Assembly: GCA_963787895.1 (NCBI GenBank) | Contig: CAWBEX010000007.1 | Span: 880,186 to 944,185, forward strand | Source: Anderseniella sp963787895 | Lineage (GTDB): Bacteria > Pseudomonadota > Alphaproteobacteria > Rhizobiales > Aestuariivirgaceae | Reading direction: 5' to 3' | DNA length: 64,000 nt | Shown: in pieces, positions 1 to 8,759 of the stretch | Numbering within the stretch: position 1 is the stretch's first letter | Layout of the letters: every line of letters begins with the position of its first letter | Notes under the pieces: model-generated | Told to the model about the DNA's origin: nothing | What the model saw: the letters and a program-made list of their open reading frames with translations, nothing else | Database searches by the model: none | Translations under genes and position numbers: made by a program

Positions 1-105
1 AAGATGGAAGACGGAATGTTCGAGGCCTATGTGATCAAGGACGGCAAGAAGGCCGAACTGTACCTCGACAATGACCTGAAGGTTGTGAAAACCAAGGCTG
101 AATAA
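1..105 (+). CDS. PepSY-like domain protein, C-terminal end only
   Basis: The window opens inside a gene; 34 codons remain before TAA. The tail is rich in Lys, Asp and Glu and has the pattern (EAYVIKDGKKAELYLD) seen at the end of a PepSY repeat, where a beta-strand pair reads like a residue-by-residue signal. A cytochrome b561-type gene follows 71 bp downstream, and PepSY proteins are often encoded next to such cytochromes. The family call rests on this short tail plus context, so it is tentative. The true start lies outside the window. Confidence 0.5.
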   Translation, partial: KMEDGMFEAYVIKDGKKAELYLDNDLKVVKTKAE

Positions 106-113
106 ACAAGGAG

Positions 114-152
114 CCGGGGAGTAGCGGGCGCGAGAGTGCTTGCTGCCCCCGG
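114..152 (+). other. GC-rich hairpin between PepSY-like gene and cytochrome b gene
   Basis: CCGGGG at 114-119 can pair with CCCCGG at 147-152, with a further AGC/GCT match inside. There is no T-run after it, so it is a poor intrinsic terminator. It may be an intercistronic stem-loop. Confidence 0.3.
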
Positions 153-176
153 TCACTCAATTGCAGGAGCAAGCCC

Positions 177-701
177 ATGAACAGGCTCAAGGTATGGGAC
201 CCGCTTGTGCGGGTGTTTCACTGGTCGCTGGTCGCCTTGTTTGCGGCCAATGCGCTGATAGTTGACAAGGATGGCAAGCTACACAACTGGATCGGTTACA
301 CAATTGTGGCCCTGATCCTGATCCGTGTCGTTTGGGGTGTAGTGGGTACAAAATATGCGCGTTTTTCCAGCTTTCCACCAAGCGTCGCCGGTTCGCTGGA
401 GCAGGTGTCTGAAATTGTTGGCGGCAACAAGCGGATACACATTGGCCATACCCCGCTAGGTGCACTCATGATTTACAACCTCATTGCCGCTATGTGCGTG
501 ATAGGACTGTCTGGTTACCTGATGACCACTGACATGTTCTGGGGTGTAAAGTGGCCGGAAGAGGTCCATGAGGTATCGGTGCTGTGGGCCGAAATATCGG
601 TGGTATTGCACATCGCAGCAGTTGTATTCGAAAGCATCAGAACGAAGGTCAACCTTCCGCGCGCCATGATTACCGGCTACAAGGTGCTACCGAACAAGTA
701 G
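177..701 (+). CDS. cytochrome b561-type membrane protein (Ni/Fe-hydrogenase cytochrome b family)
   Basis: A 174-residue inner-membrane protein with four predicted membrane spans. It opens with the family pattern KVWDPLVRVFHW. Histidines at about residues 15, 36, 88 or 91 and 145 lie in or near membrane segments and are the likely axial ligands of two b-type hemes. Such proteins pass electrons between the quinone pool and periplasmic partners. The PepSY-like gene upstream fits a small membrane electron-transfer unit; the physiological donor and acceptor cannot be read from the sequence. A purine-rich GGAGC lies just upstream of the ATG. Confidence 0.85.
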   Translation: MNRLKVWDPLVRVFHWSLVALFAANALIVDKDGKLHNWIGYTIVALILIRVVWGVVGTKYARFSSFPPSVAGSLEQVSEIVGGNKRIHIGHTPLGALMIYNLIAAMCVIGLSGYLMTTDMFWGVKWPEEVHEVSVLWAEISVVLHIAAVVFESIRTKVNLPRAMITGYKVLPNK

Positions 702-714
702 GAAGCCCGTAATC

Positions 715-1275
715 TTGCATGCCCATCGCGGAAAATTTGCCTCAGCTCCTGTCGCGTTGATAGCGCTCATTGCGCTTCAGGCAACATGCGCAGTTTTCTT
801 CATCTCCGACGTTGTCGCCGACTACCTGGAAGTCGGTGTCAGGGGTGCGCATGATCTTCACTTTTATATAGAGCTGGTGGCCAGCGTCAGCTTGATAGCA
901 GCGATCATGCTTGAGTTGGCCTATTTGATGCACTTGCTCGATCAGCGAAAACGGCTGCAGGAAGGCCTCACTATAGCCAATGCCGCCGTGAATGACGTGA
1001 TTGAGATGCACTATGCTCAGTGGGGTTTGACGGCAACAGAGCAGGACGTAGCAACTTTCCTGATCAAGGGATTCAACATTGCCGAGATTGCCGGTCTTCG
1101 CGGTACCGCCGAAGGCACTATAAAGGCACATCTGAATGCAATTTACAGAAAGTCGGGCACACGCAACAAGACGGAAGTTCTGAGCTTGTTGATTGACAGC
1201 ATGATGGGTGGCGACGCGAGCGCTGCGGCAGCATCTGCAGATGTTCGTGACGAGCTGGCAGCCGTGCGCAGCTGA
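715..1275 (+). CDS. membrane-anchored LuxR-type transcriptional regulator
   Basis: A 186-residue protein. The N-terminal part has two hydrophobic segments (about 12-34 and 50-72), then a short coiled region, then a LuxR/GerE helix-turn-helix from about residue 105 (TATEQDVATFLIKG, then IAEIAG and GTIKAHLNAIYRK). It lacks a receiver or autoinducer domain, so the signal is probably sensed in or at the membrane. The open frame begins with TTG 13 bp after the cytochrome gene stops; no upstream ATG is in frame, so the TTG start is likely but not certain. It is probably cotranscribed with the cytochrome gene and may sense redox or membrane state (inference). Confidence 0.75.
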   Translation: MHAHRGKFASAPVALIALIALQATCAVFFISDVVADYLEVGVRGAHDLHFYIELVASVSLIAAIMLELAYLMHLLDQRKRLQEGLTIANAAVNDVIEMHYAQWGLTATEQDVATFLIKGFNIAEIAGLRGTAEGTIKAHLNAIYRKSGTRNKTEVLSLLIDSMMGGDASAAAASADVRDELAAVRS

Positions 1276-1436
1276 CGGGTGTTGTTTTCCTCATAGGTGC
1301 GGCTTGTTCTCCAGGCTCAATGCTGCCTTGAGATGTCCAGCCTGCATTGCCGGCGCAACCATCTTCCATGCTGCTTGCATGTGGGTCATGCATAAACAAA
1401 GTTGCCTACCAGCTTGAATCAACTAGGCTGCATTTC

Positions 1437-2585
1437 ATGAGACACATCACCCCCTTCAACATCCATGTGCCTGATGAAACCCTTGCCCGCATCCGCCAGC
1501 GGGTAGCTGATTATCCCTGGCATGAGATGCCGGATGACGGCGGTTGGGACTACGGCGCGAACCTCGACTACATGAAGGAGTTGTGCGCCTACTGGGTGGA
1601 TGAATATGACTGGCGCAAGCATGAAGCAGCATTGAACCGCTTTTCACACTTCAAGGCACCGGTAGACGGCATCGACCTGCACTTCATCCATGAAAAGGGG
1701 TCAGGTCCCAATCCCATGCCGCTGCTGATCTCGCATGGCTGGCCGGGGTCGGTGCACGAGTTCATGGAGGTAATAGAGCCGCTGGCCCACCCGGAGCGGT
1801 TTGGTGGCAACGTGGAAGACTCCTTCGACGTGATAGCCCCATCGTTGCCGGGGTTCGGCTGGTCAGATCGCCCGCCGCGCCCATATGGCCCGCGAGCCAT
1901 GGCCCGGGTGTTCAACACGCTGATGACCGATACACTGGGTTACGACAGCTATCTGGCCCAGGGCGGTGACTGGGGTGGTGCCATAAGCTCCTGGCTAGGT
2001 TATGATCATGCGCCCGCATGCAAGGCAATTCACATCAACATTCTGACAATGCGCGCGCCAGATGGTCCACAGACACCCGAGGAAAAGGCGTGGGCCGATC
2101 AGTTCGTCCGCGACCAGATCATGCAGGATGGATACCGGACCCAGCAGGCGACCAAGCCGCAAACGCTGAGCTATGCCATGATGGACAGTCCAGTGGGAAT
2201 TGCTGCTTGGCTGGTGGAGAAATTCAACGCCTGGTCGGACACCGATGGCGATGACGTGGAAAGTGCCTACACCAAGGATGAGCTGCTGACCGGCATCATG
2301 ATCTACATTGTGACGCGCACCTTCAACACGGCCTCGTGGATTTACTACGGCAGGCGCGAGGAGGGCGGGCGTGTGCTGTCTCCCGAAGGCGGCCGGGTGG
2401 AGGTGCCGACGGGCTGCGCGCTGTTTCCTGCCGAGATGCTCGCCTGGCCGCCACGCAGCTATGTCGAACGCATCTACAATGTTACGCACTGGACCGAGAT
2501 GCCGCGCGGCGGCCACTTCGGCGCCATGGAAGAGCCTGAATTGCTGGTAGAAGACGTACGCGCCTTTGCCCGTCAGCTTCGCTGA
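1437..2585 (+). CDS. epoxide hydrolase, N-terminal-domain family
   Basis: A 382-residue alpha/beta hydrolase of the microsomal-type epoxide hydrolase family. The N-terminal EHN segment (FNIHVPDETLARIRQRVADY) starts right at the chosen ATG; a longer open frame from 1347 adds 30 unrelated residues. HGWPGS forms the oxyanion loop, GGDWGG carries the nucleophilic Asp, and GGHFGAMEEPE near the C-terminus carries the catalytic His. It would open epoxides to diols. It stands alone between the LuxR gene and a small membrane ORF; the substrate is unknown. Confidence 0.88.
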   Translation: MRHITPFNIHVPDETLARIRQRVADYPWHEMPDDGGWDYGANLDYMKELCAYWVDEYDWRKHEAALNRFSHFKAPVDGIDLHFIHEKGSGPNPMPLLISHGWPGSVHEFMEVIEPLAHPERFGGNVEDSFDVIAPSLPGFGWSDRPPRPYGPRAMARVFNTLMTDTLGYDSYLAQGGDWGGAISSWLGYDHAPACKAIHINILTMRAPDGPQTPEEKAWADQFVRDQIMQDGYRTQQATKPQTLSYAMMDSPVGIAAWLVEKFNAWSDTDGDDVESAYTKDELLTGIMIYIVTRTFNTASWIYYGRREEGGRVLSPEGGRVEVPTGCALFPAEMLAWPPRSYVERIYNVTHWTEMPRGGHFGAMEEPELLVEDVRAFARQLR

Positions 2586-2689
2586 ATAGACGGGCTGCCG
2601 TCGCTGCGCTTGACCTGGATCAATGCTGCCGGTTGCCATCAAGGTCTAGATTTCTCCGGTCTTGTTCAGTTGACCAGATGAGAAAAGCC

Positions 2690-2791
2690 ATGACATTCAA
2701 CGAGAAGATGTACCTTGGCCTGGCAGTAGCGGCCTTCGTCGTCTTTGCTTTGACACTTGCCATCCAGAGCTGGCGTCAGCAAACCAAGTAA
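2690..2791 (+). CDS. putative small membrane protein (33 aa)
   Basis: A very short ORF from ATG 2690 to TAA 2791, with an alternative in-frame ATG at 2678. It encodes a short polar start, one strong hydrophobic helix (about residues 8-25) and a basic tail (SWRQQTK). The layout fits a single-span small membrane protein. The purine-rich GAAAAG upstream is a plausible ribosome site. No family is recognised, and an ORF this short could be fortuitous. Confidence 0.4.
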   Translation: MTFNEKMYLGLAVAAFVVFALTLAIQSWRQQTK

Positions 2792-2832
2792 CCTGAAATG
2801 CTTTGATGCTGCGCTCGCAATGCACGCAAGGT

Positions 2833-3816
2833 TCACGCAGCCTTTGCAAGGTTGCGCCGGCGTCTGTCCAGCCACAGCATCATCAGGCCGGAACAGGCAA
2901 CAGCACTGCCGCCTGCCAGTGTGTAAATGTCCGGCAGGTCAGCAAACAAGACGATGCCGTACAGTGTTGCCCACAGCATCGATGAATACTCGAACGGCGC
3001 AACAAAGCTGGCCTCACCTAGCCTGTAGGCAGTGGCAAACAGCACCATGGCAGCGCTCGACAGCAGCCCGGTAGACACCATCAGTGCAAGGTCAGTGGCA
3101 TTGGGTGTCTGCCACCCGCGTGTCAGGAAAGCGATGGACGGGTGCAGGTTCTGGCTGGTGCCAAAGTTGAGGAACGCCAAGGCCAGCACGATTGCCAGCA
3201 ACAGGTAAAAGGCATTGCCCCAGAAAGCCAGTATGGCAGATGGCACCTGGCTGGTGAGTGAGCGTGTGATCAACTGGCTGCATCCATATCCGAATGCCGA
3301 GTAAAGCGCCAGCAATGCAGCCGGCTCAAAAACCGAACTGCCAGGGCGGATCATTACCAGGACAGAGATGAACCCGATTGCAATCAGCAGCCAGCGGTAT
3401 GCCGGCACTCTCTCTCCCAACACCGGACCTGCAAGCGCTGCAACGAACAATGGCATGGTAAAGTAAATCGCCACTCCGCTGGCCAGCGGCAGCGTCGCGA
3501 CCGACATGGCAAACCCCAGATACGCGGTCGCCATAATGCACCCTCGCGCAATCACCAGTCCCCACAAATTGCGAGGCACCCGGGGCGGGCCTTCCCTCCA
3601 CAGCACATACACCAGCAGCAACGGCAAAGCGGTGCCCGTACGTACCGCCAGCAATTGATGAACCGGGTAGCCGCCCGACAGCAGTTTCACGATCGCGTCG
3701 ATGCTTGAAGCCAGCGCAACGGCCCCGCACAGGCACAGAACAGCCAGGGCAGGATGGTCAAGCCTTGGGGCGTTGTTTAGCGCGAGTCGGCTTGCGGAGC
3801 GCATCTGGAAAATCAC
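2833..3816 (-). CDS. DMT-superfamily (EamA) transporter
   Basis: A 327-residue protein made of about ten hydrophobic helices in two EamA repeats, the usual size for this family. A typical segment is LPLASGVAIYFTMPLFVAALAGPVLGERV. EamA transporters export metabolites or amino acids; the substrate cannot be told. The ATG at 3816 is used; MRSASRL at 3804 is an alternative start. A second, diverged EamA protein lies at 7621-8607. Confidence 0.88.
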   Translation of the reverse strand: MIFQMRSASRLALNNAPRLDHPALAVLCLCGAVALASSIDAIVKLLSGGYPVHQLLAVRTGTALPLLLVYVLWREGPPRVPRNLWGLVIARGCIMATAYLGFAMSVATLPLASGVAIYFTMPLFVAALAGPVLGERVPAYRWLLIAIGFISVLVMIRPGSSVFEPAALLALYSAFGYGCSQLITRSLTSQVPSAILAFWGNAFYLLLAIVLALAFLNFGTSQNLHPSIAFLTRGWQTPNATDLALMVSTGLLSSAAMVLFATAYRLGEASFVAPFEYSSMLWATLYGIVLFADLPDIYTLAGGSAVACSGLMMLWLDRRRRNLAKAA

Positions 3817-4083
3817 CTTGTCAGGTCATGCGGGTGAAACACAGCAATCAGGCGATGGTGCCTTCCGCAACTGTGCCGGGCAAGCGCATATGTGCGCATG
3901 CAACGGTTGTTCTCACGGCATGCCGGGGCGCACCAGGCGCAACCAGATCGTCCGTAGTGTGACGAATATCACGTACGCTATCTTGGCATCGGTATAGAAC
4001 AATCCTGAAAATTCGGTGCGGCAAGTTTCTGGTCTCGATGACCGGCACCATGACAACAACAAAAAGAACATTGGTGAAACGAA

Positions 4084-4317
4084 ATGCAACGCTCAGCTAT
4101 GGCTCACCGTGCCCATTGGCGCGGCAAAAAACAAACAACGGTTTTCGCAATTCTCCGAACGGCAGCGGGCGAGTTGCGCGATCATTTCAGGCGCAAGCGC
4201 AAGAAACGCAAGTCTACTGCGACGATGACTGACCTCAATGATCACCTGCTGCAGGATGTCGGCATCAGCCGGGCAGACCTCATCCAGTCGTCCAGCAAGG
4301 ACATAAACTGGTTCTGA
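4084..4317 (+). CDS. DUF1127 small basic protein
   Basis: A 77-residue protein with a basic N-terminal half (RRKRKKRK) and the DUF1127 signature at the end: TDLNDHLLQDVGISRADL. Small DUF1127 proteins of alphaproteobacteria have been linked to RNA turnover and to phosphate and carbon metabolism. This one stands alone, with a GC-rich hairpin after its stop codon. Confidence 0.75.
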   Translation: MQRSAMAHRAHWRGKKQTTVFAILRTAAGELRDHFRRKRKKRKSTATMTDLNDHLLQDVGISRADLIQSSSKDINWF

Positions 4318-4321
4318 TTGA

Positions 4322-4359
4322 GATCCGGCCCCGCTGGCGGCACGGCCCCGGCGCGGATC
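4322..4359. terminator. GC-rich hairpin between convergent genes
   Basis: GATCCG at 4322-4327 pairs with CGGATC at 4354-4359; the interior holds further GC-rich complementary runs. It lies between the DUF1127 stop and the converging CDF stop and could serve both strands. There is no T-run, so efficiency is uncertain. Confidence 0.4.
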
Positions 4360-5245
4360 ATCCGATCATGATGCCTTCCTGCTTGGCCTTTTCATCCGGT
4401 TCTATGTGGATGGTGACCTTCGCATCCGGCACCTTGTTCCTCAGCGCCGCCTCTATCCGGTCGCAGATGTCGTGCGCATCAGACACCGTGGTGCTGCCGT
4501 CCACAACCAGGTGAAACTCGATGAACGTGACCGGGCCGGCGTGTCGGGTGCGCAGGTCGTGTGCCTCAATGGCGCCGGTGGCCTTGTCTGAAATCACCTC
4601 ACGGATTTTCTCCAGTGTTTCCTCCGGCACTGCCTCATCCATCAACCCGGACAGCGATGCCTTCACAACTTTCCAGCCGGACCACAGAATGTTCACTGCC
4701 ACCAAAGCCGCCAGCAGTGGGTCCAGAAGGTGCCAACCGGTGATGATCGCAAGCAAAACACCCAGCGTTACCCCGACTGATGACACCACGTCCGACAGCA
4801 GATGATAGCCGTCAGCCACCAGTGCCGGTGAGCGGTGCCTGCTTCCATGGGTGATGAGCATCCAGCACCATAAGCCGTTGATCAGGCTGGCTGTCCAGTT
4901 GACGACAAGGCCCTCGAACGGCGCATTCAGCGGGCTCGGGTTCAGGAACCCCTGCCAGGCTTCATGGAAAATGAACAGGGCAGCGACAATGATCATCACG
5001 CCTTCAAGCACCGCCGAGAAAAACTCCGCCTTGTGGTGGCCGTAGGGGTGCTTCTCGTCGGCAGGGCGCGCGGCGTACCATACTGCAATCAGCGCGGCAA
5101 CTGCGGTAGCTACGTTGACGATGCTTTCCAGCGCGTCCGACATCAGCGCGAGTGAGCCGGTCATCTGCCAGGCAACAACCTTGAGGCCAAGCACTGCAAT
5201 ACCAACAAAGATACTGCCGATGGCGAGTTTCAGTGTTGAAGTCAT
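4358..5245 (-). CDS. cation diffusion facilitator (CDF) transporter
   Basis: About 295 residues with six membrane helices and a cytoplasmic C-terminal domain (ALRNKVPDAKVTIHIEPDE). The segment SDALES then HPYGHHKAEFF is the CDF signature, and GYHLLSD gives the second His/Asp pair of the transport site. CDF proteins export Zn, Fe, Co or Mn against protons. The first site reads SDALES rather than the D-x3-D of FieF, so specificity is open. The ATG at 5245 is preferred: the open frame continues to 5362, but that part overlaps the upstream gene and is not hydrophobic. Confidence 0.87.
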   Translation of the reverse strand: MTSTLKLAIGSIFVGIAVLGLKVVAWQMTGSLALMSDALESIVNVATAVAALIAVWYAARPADEKHPYGHHKAEFFSAVLEGVMIIVAALFIFHEAWQGFLNPSPLNAPFEGLVVNWTASLINGLWCWMLITHGSRHRSPALVADGYHLLSDVVSSVGVTLGVLLAIITGWHLLDPLLAALVAVNILWSGWKVVKASLSGLMDEAVPEETLEKIREVISDKATGAIEAHDLRTRHAGPVTFIEFHLVVDGSTTVSDAHDICDRIEAALRNKVPDAKVTIHIEPDEKAKQEGIMIG

Positions 5246-5285
5246 CGGTTGCAGGTCCGGCACGGCTGTTTGGGCGCTTGCCTGT

Positions 5286-6608
5286 TTATGCCCGGATGTA
5301 GTGCAGCTTGTCGAATGTATTTCGCCACTTGCCAACCTCCTCGGCCAATGAGGCCGGGTCATTGGTTGTCAGCGCGCGGGCAATGTACCCAGCCAGCTTC
5401 GGCGCGTCCTTTGCACTCACGCCCCAGCGCACCAGCTCTGGCGTGCCGATGCGCAGCCCGTTCATGTCGCCGGGCACGCCATCAATTGGCAGCCCGATGC
5501 CACAAGCCAGAAAGCCCGCCTTGCGCAGCGTTTTTGATGCTGCCTGTCCACCGCCGAAGCGCGCAGCCTCAATGGCAAACTGGTGTGATCGGGTGAACCC
5601 GTGGTGCTTGCCAAAAACCGGAAGCCCTTGCGTGTTCAGTGCGGATGCCAGCGCTTGTGCCAGTTCGACCATCGCCGCAGCATAGGCTTTGCCGTATTCG
5701 CGCCAGTCCAGCATTGTTACGGCAAGCGCAGCTGACTTGGCAGCGTCGAAATTGGCCGTCATGCCCGGAAACGCGATGTGGTCCAACTGTTCGGCAATCC
5801 CGGCATCGTTGGAGACGATGAGGCCGCCGGCAGGTCCGCCCAATGACTTGTAAGTGCTCATTGTCATCAGGTGAGCACCTTCGTCGAGCGGGTTGGGCCA
5901 TGCTCCGCCAGCAATGATGCCGCACTGGTGCGCTGCATCAAACAGCACCCGCGCGCCAACCTCGTCCGCAATCGAGCGAATGGCTGAAACCGGGTGCGGA
6001 ACCAGGTTGAGGCTGCCACCGATTGTGATCAGTTTTGGCTTCACTTCGCGTGCAAGCCTGGCCAGTGCATCCACGTCCACCGTGTAACCATCGCCAGCCA
6101 CTGGCGCGTAATGTATGTCGAGACCATAAAGCCCGGCACAGCCTGCATCATGATGGGTTACGTGTCCGCCGATTGACGCAGGTGGAGCGATTATCGTGTC
6201 ACCGGGCCGGGTCAGCGCCATGAAGCCGTACAGGTTGGCGAGTGCGCCTGATGGCACGCGGATTTCGGCATATCTGGCATTGAAGACTTCAGCTGCCAGT
6301 TCGGCCGCGATGACTTCCATCTCCTCTATGGCTTCAAGTCCCATTTCGTATTTGTCACCGGGGTAGCCCAGCGAAGGACGCGACCCGATGCCGGATGCAA
6401 GCATCGCTTCAGCGCGCGGGTTCATCACATTGGTGGCCGGGTTGAGGTTGAAGCAGTCGCGCTCGTGAATCTGCCGGTTGGCCTCAACGAGTTCGTCCAG
6501 CCTGGCCGCGACGGCTGCATTGTTGCTGGCCGAAGTTTCGCCTGCGTAACGTTGAATCAGGGTTTCACAAGTTGCGGGAACCCAGGAGCGTGAAGCAAGG
6601 TGTGGCAT
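5286..6608 (-). CDS. serine hydroxymethyltransferase-like PLP enzyme
   Basis: A 440-residue fold-type I PLP enzyme of the glycine/serine hydroxymethyltransferase family. It has NLNPATNVMNPRAEAML near the start, DAAHQCGIIAG (the PLP-binding Asp) and STYKSLGGPAGG, where the Lys should form the Schiff base. Classical GlyA has THKTLRGPRGG here, so the His and Arg beside the lysine are changed. That suggests a side-branch enzyme, for example alpha-methylserine or another beta-hydroxy amino acid aldolase/transferase, rather than housekeeping GlyA. The CDF gene follows on the same strand. Confidence 0.75.
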   Translation of the reverse strand: MPHLASRSWVPATCETLIQRYAGETSASNNAAVAARLDELVEANRQIHERDCFNLNPATNVMNPRAEAMLASGIGSRPSLGYPGDKYEMGLEAIEEMEVIAAELAAEVFNARYAEIRVPSGALANLYGFMALTRPGDTIIAPPASIGGHVTHHDAGCAGLYGLDIHYAPVAGDGYTVDVDALARLAREVKPKLITIGGSLNLVPHPVSAIRSIADEVGARVLFDAAHQCGIIAGGAWPNPLDEGAHLMTMSTYKSLGGPAGGLIVSNDAGIAEQLDHIAFPGMTANFDAAKSAALAVTMLDWREYGKAYAAAMVELAQALASALNTQGLPVFGKHHGFTRSHQFAIEAARFGGGQAASKTLRKAGFLACGIGLPIDGVPGDMNGLRIGTPELVRWGVSAKDAPKLAGYIARALTTNDPASLAEEVGKWRNTFDKLHYIRA

Positions 6609-6743
6609 GGAAAAACGGGTCTTTTAGCTATGGCGGTGTTGATAGGCAAGCAAAGCAGTTAAACGCTCTTACTGCAAACCAGAAGTCGGGCCCCTATTAG
6701 CCCGGGCGGGGGCAGGGCCCATCTGCGCTGCAACGAAGCGATG

Positions 6744-7496
6744 TCATTTGAGAAGCAACCCGCCGTCAACAACCAGATCAATCCCGGTAATGTAGGAAGC
6801 ACCGTCGGACAGAAGAAAAACCGCTGCTGACGCCAGTTCATGCGGTGTGCCAACCCGCCCAAGCGGCACGAACTGGCCTACGTCATGGATTTTCTCCGGT
6901 GTGTCCCAACGCCCTTGCAGAGGCGTCAGTGTCAGGCCGGGAAAAATTGTGTTCGACCGGATGTCGTCTGCGGCCAGCTGCATTGCGAGAGATCGCGACA
7001 GTGCGCCGACCCCGGCCTTTGCGGTTGAATAGGCATCTTGAGGTTTGGGATCGCCGCGCAGGCATTGCGTCGACGAAAAGTGCACCATCGCACCTCTGCC
7101 GGCCTTGCGCATGTGAGGAACAACAGCGCGCACTGTGTGAACCATTGACTTCAGGTTGATATCGAACACCCGGTCCCAAACATCGAGATCAATATCGAGC
7201 AGAGTTTTGTCCTTGTCGAACCATAGAACTCCCGCCACGTTGGCCAGGTAGTCAACCCTGCCAAACCTCTCGGCTCCGGCTGCGATCGTGGCATCCACGA
7301 AGGCGTGGTCTGTTACATCGCCTTGAGCGTAAAACTGACGGTCTGGAGTGCCGGCAAGGTCATCAGGCTCTGGCTTTACGTCAATCATGATCACCGAACC
7401 ACCGGCGCTCAGAATTGTGTTGGCGATCTGTTGCCCCATCCCGCCACCAGCGCCGGTCACAACGGCAACACGGTCAGAAAAGTCGAACGCAATCAT
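6744..7496 (-). CDS. SDR-family NAD(P)-dependent oxidoreductase
   Basis: A 250-residue classical short-chain dehydrogenase. The Rossmann motif TGAGGGMG sits at about residues 15-22, followed by an Asp (MIDVKPEP) that suggests NAD rather than NADP. NVAG is present at about 90, the catalytic Ser is in HFSSTQC, and the YSTAKAG motif supplies Tyr and Lys. The C-terminus ends GIDLVVDGG. The substrate is unknown. It may be cotranscribed with the SHMT-like gene downstream. Confidence 0.88.
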   Translation of the reverse strand: MIAFDFSDRVAVVTGAGGGMGQQIANTILSAGGSVIMIDVKPEPDDLAGTPDRQFYAQGDVTDHAFVDATIAAGAERFGRVDYLANVAGVLWFDKDKTLLDIDLDVWDRVFDINLKSMVHTVRAVVPHMRKAGRGAMVHFSSTQCLRGDPKPQDAYSTAKAGVGALSRSLAMQLAADDIRSNTIFPGLTLTPLQGRWDTPEKIHDVGQFVPLGRVGTPHELASAAVFLLSDGASYITGIDLVVDGGLLLK

Positions 7497-7620
7497 AAAA
7501 CCCTCACATCCTTCTCGAACAGCTGATCCAGAAACTCACGCAATTACGTTGCCAATCTTTGCACACTTGAATTGTTTGACAACATGCGGCGCTCCAAACC
7601 CTCCACCAGCACAATGGCAC

Positions 7621-8607
7621 TCAGTTCCGCGACCGCCAGACGCCTTTGCCCGCAAGAGGCCTGCCGCGCACAGCCGCCTCGCGCCGCAGCACATAGACCC
7701 CGGAAGCAATGATCATCCCTGCGCCGATTAGCGTGGTGGCCTTTGGCACTTCACCCCACAGGATGAACGACAGCAGCGTTGCCCAGATCATCGCGGTGTA
7801 CTCGAACGGTGCCACCGTCGGAGATGAGCCGATACGGTATGCGGTGGCGATTAACCAGAACCCGACCGCCGAAATGACCCCGATTACGCACATCATGACG
7901 AACTCCATGCCGATAGGCATCCTCCACGGTAGTCGAAGAAACCAGGTCGCGTCATCAGGCGATGCAGCAGGACCGATATGAGCCAGCGCGATGCCCAGGA
8001 TGCCACCCATGTAGAAGAACGTGATCATCATGTAGAACGCCATCACCGAGCCGGATTCGGTGATGCCCATCTTGCGTCCCATCACCGAGGAAACGCCGTA
8101 GCAAAAAGCCGCCAGTATCGGCAGCAGGGCAGCGGCCTGAAACGTCTCCGAACCAGGTTGCAATATCACCAGGGCACCTGCGAAGCCGAACAGAATGCCG
8201 CCCCAGCGGCGCCAGCCGACCCTTTCACCAAGTATCGGGACTGCCAGCGCCGTGATGAACAATGGCGAGGTGAACCAGATGGCCACAACGGCGGTGAGTG
8301 GCATCCTCGCCAATGCCAGGTAGTAGAAGAAAAATGCGCCGAAGCCGATAAAGGAGCGCACTGCATGCATCCACGGATGTCGCGTTGCCAAAGTACCCAG
8401 ACCCGATTCGAAGTGCACAATCATGAACATCAGGGGCAAGGCAATGACGGCGCGGACAAAAACAATCTGGTGTGCCGGATAACGGTCTGAAAGCTGCTTC
8501 ACCATCACGTCCTGGAACGAAAAGATGAAGATGGCCAACGACAGAAAGGCTACTGCGCGGAAAGTATCACTGCTGCCGGAAAACCGGGAGTTTCCTTGAA
8601 CGTTCAT
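7621..8607 (-). CDS. DMT-superfamily (EamA) transporter, second copy
   Basis: About 328 residues, ten hydrophobic helices, two EamA repeats (VKQLSDRYPAHQIVFVRAV; TAVVAIWFTSPLFITALAVPILGERV). The ATG at 8607 is preferred; the open frame reaches 8643 with a short basic extension. It is related to the EamA protein at 2833-3816 but clearly diverged. Substrate unknown. Confidence 0.87.
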   Translation of the reverse strand: MNVQGNSRFSGSSDTFRAVAFLSLAIFIFSFQDVMVKQLSDRYPAHQIVFVRAVIALPLMFMIVHFESGLGTLATRHPWMHAVRSFIGFGAFFFYYLALARMPLTAVVAIWFTSPLFITALAVPILGERVGWRRWGGILFGFAGALVILQPGSETFQAAALLPILAAFCYGVSSVMGRKMGITESGSVMAFYMMITFFYMGGILGIALAHIGPAASPDDATWFLRLPWRMPIGMEFVMMCVIGVISAVGFWLIATAYRIGSSPTVAPFEYTAMIWATLLSFILWGEVPKATTLIGAGMIIASGVYVLRREAAVRGRPLAGKGVWRSRN

Positions 8608-8697
8608 CAGGTTGGCTCGCTTTCGTTGCCAATCGCGGGCCACTGGCTAGTGCATTCGTGACCAAATTATGCAACGCACAGCCTGTCACACGGCAAT

Positions 8698-8725
8698 GAC
8701 GGCGGTCTTGTCAAAAACCGCCGTC
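8698..8725 (-). terminator. perfect 9-bp stem downstream of the DM13 gene
   Basis: GACGGCGGT at 8698-8706 and ACCGCCGTC at 8717-8725 form a perfect stem with a 10-nt loop. It lies 35 bp past the stop of the minus-strand DM13 gene. No clear T-run follows on that strand, so it is a likely but not textbook terminator. Confidence 0.5.
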
Positions 8726-8759
8726 TGAGGTGTCGCATTTCGGCAAGTCGTGCGGGCTG

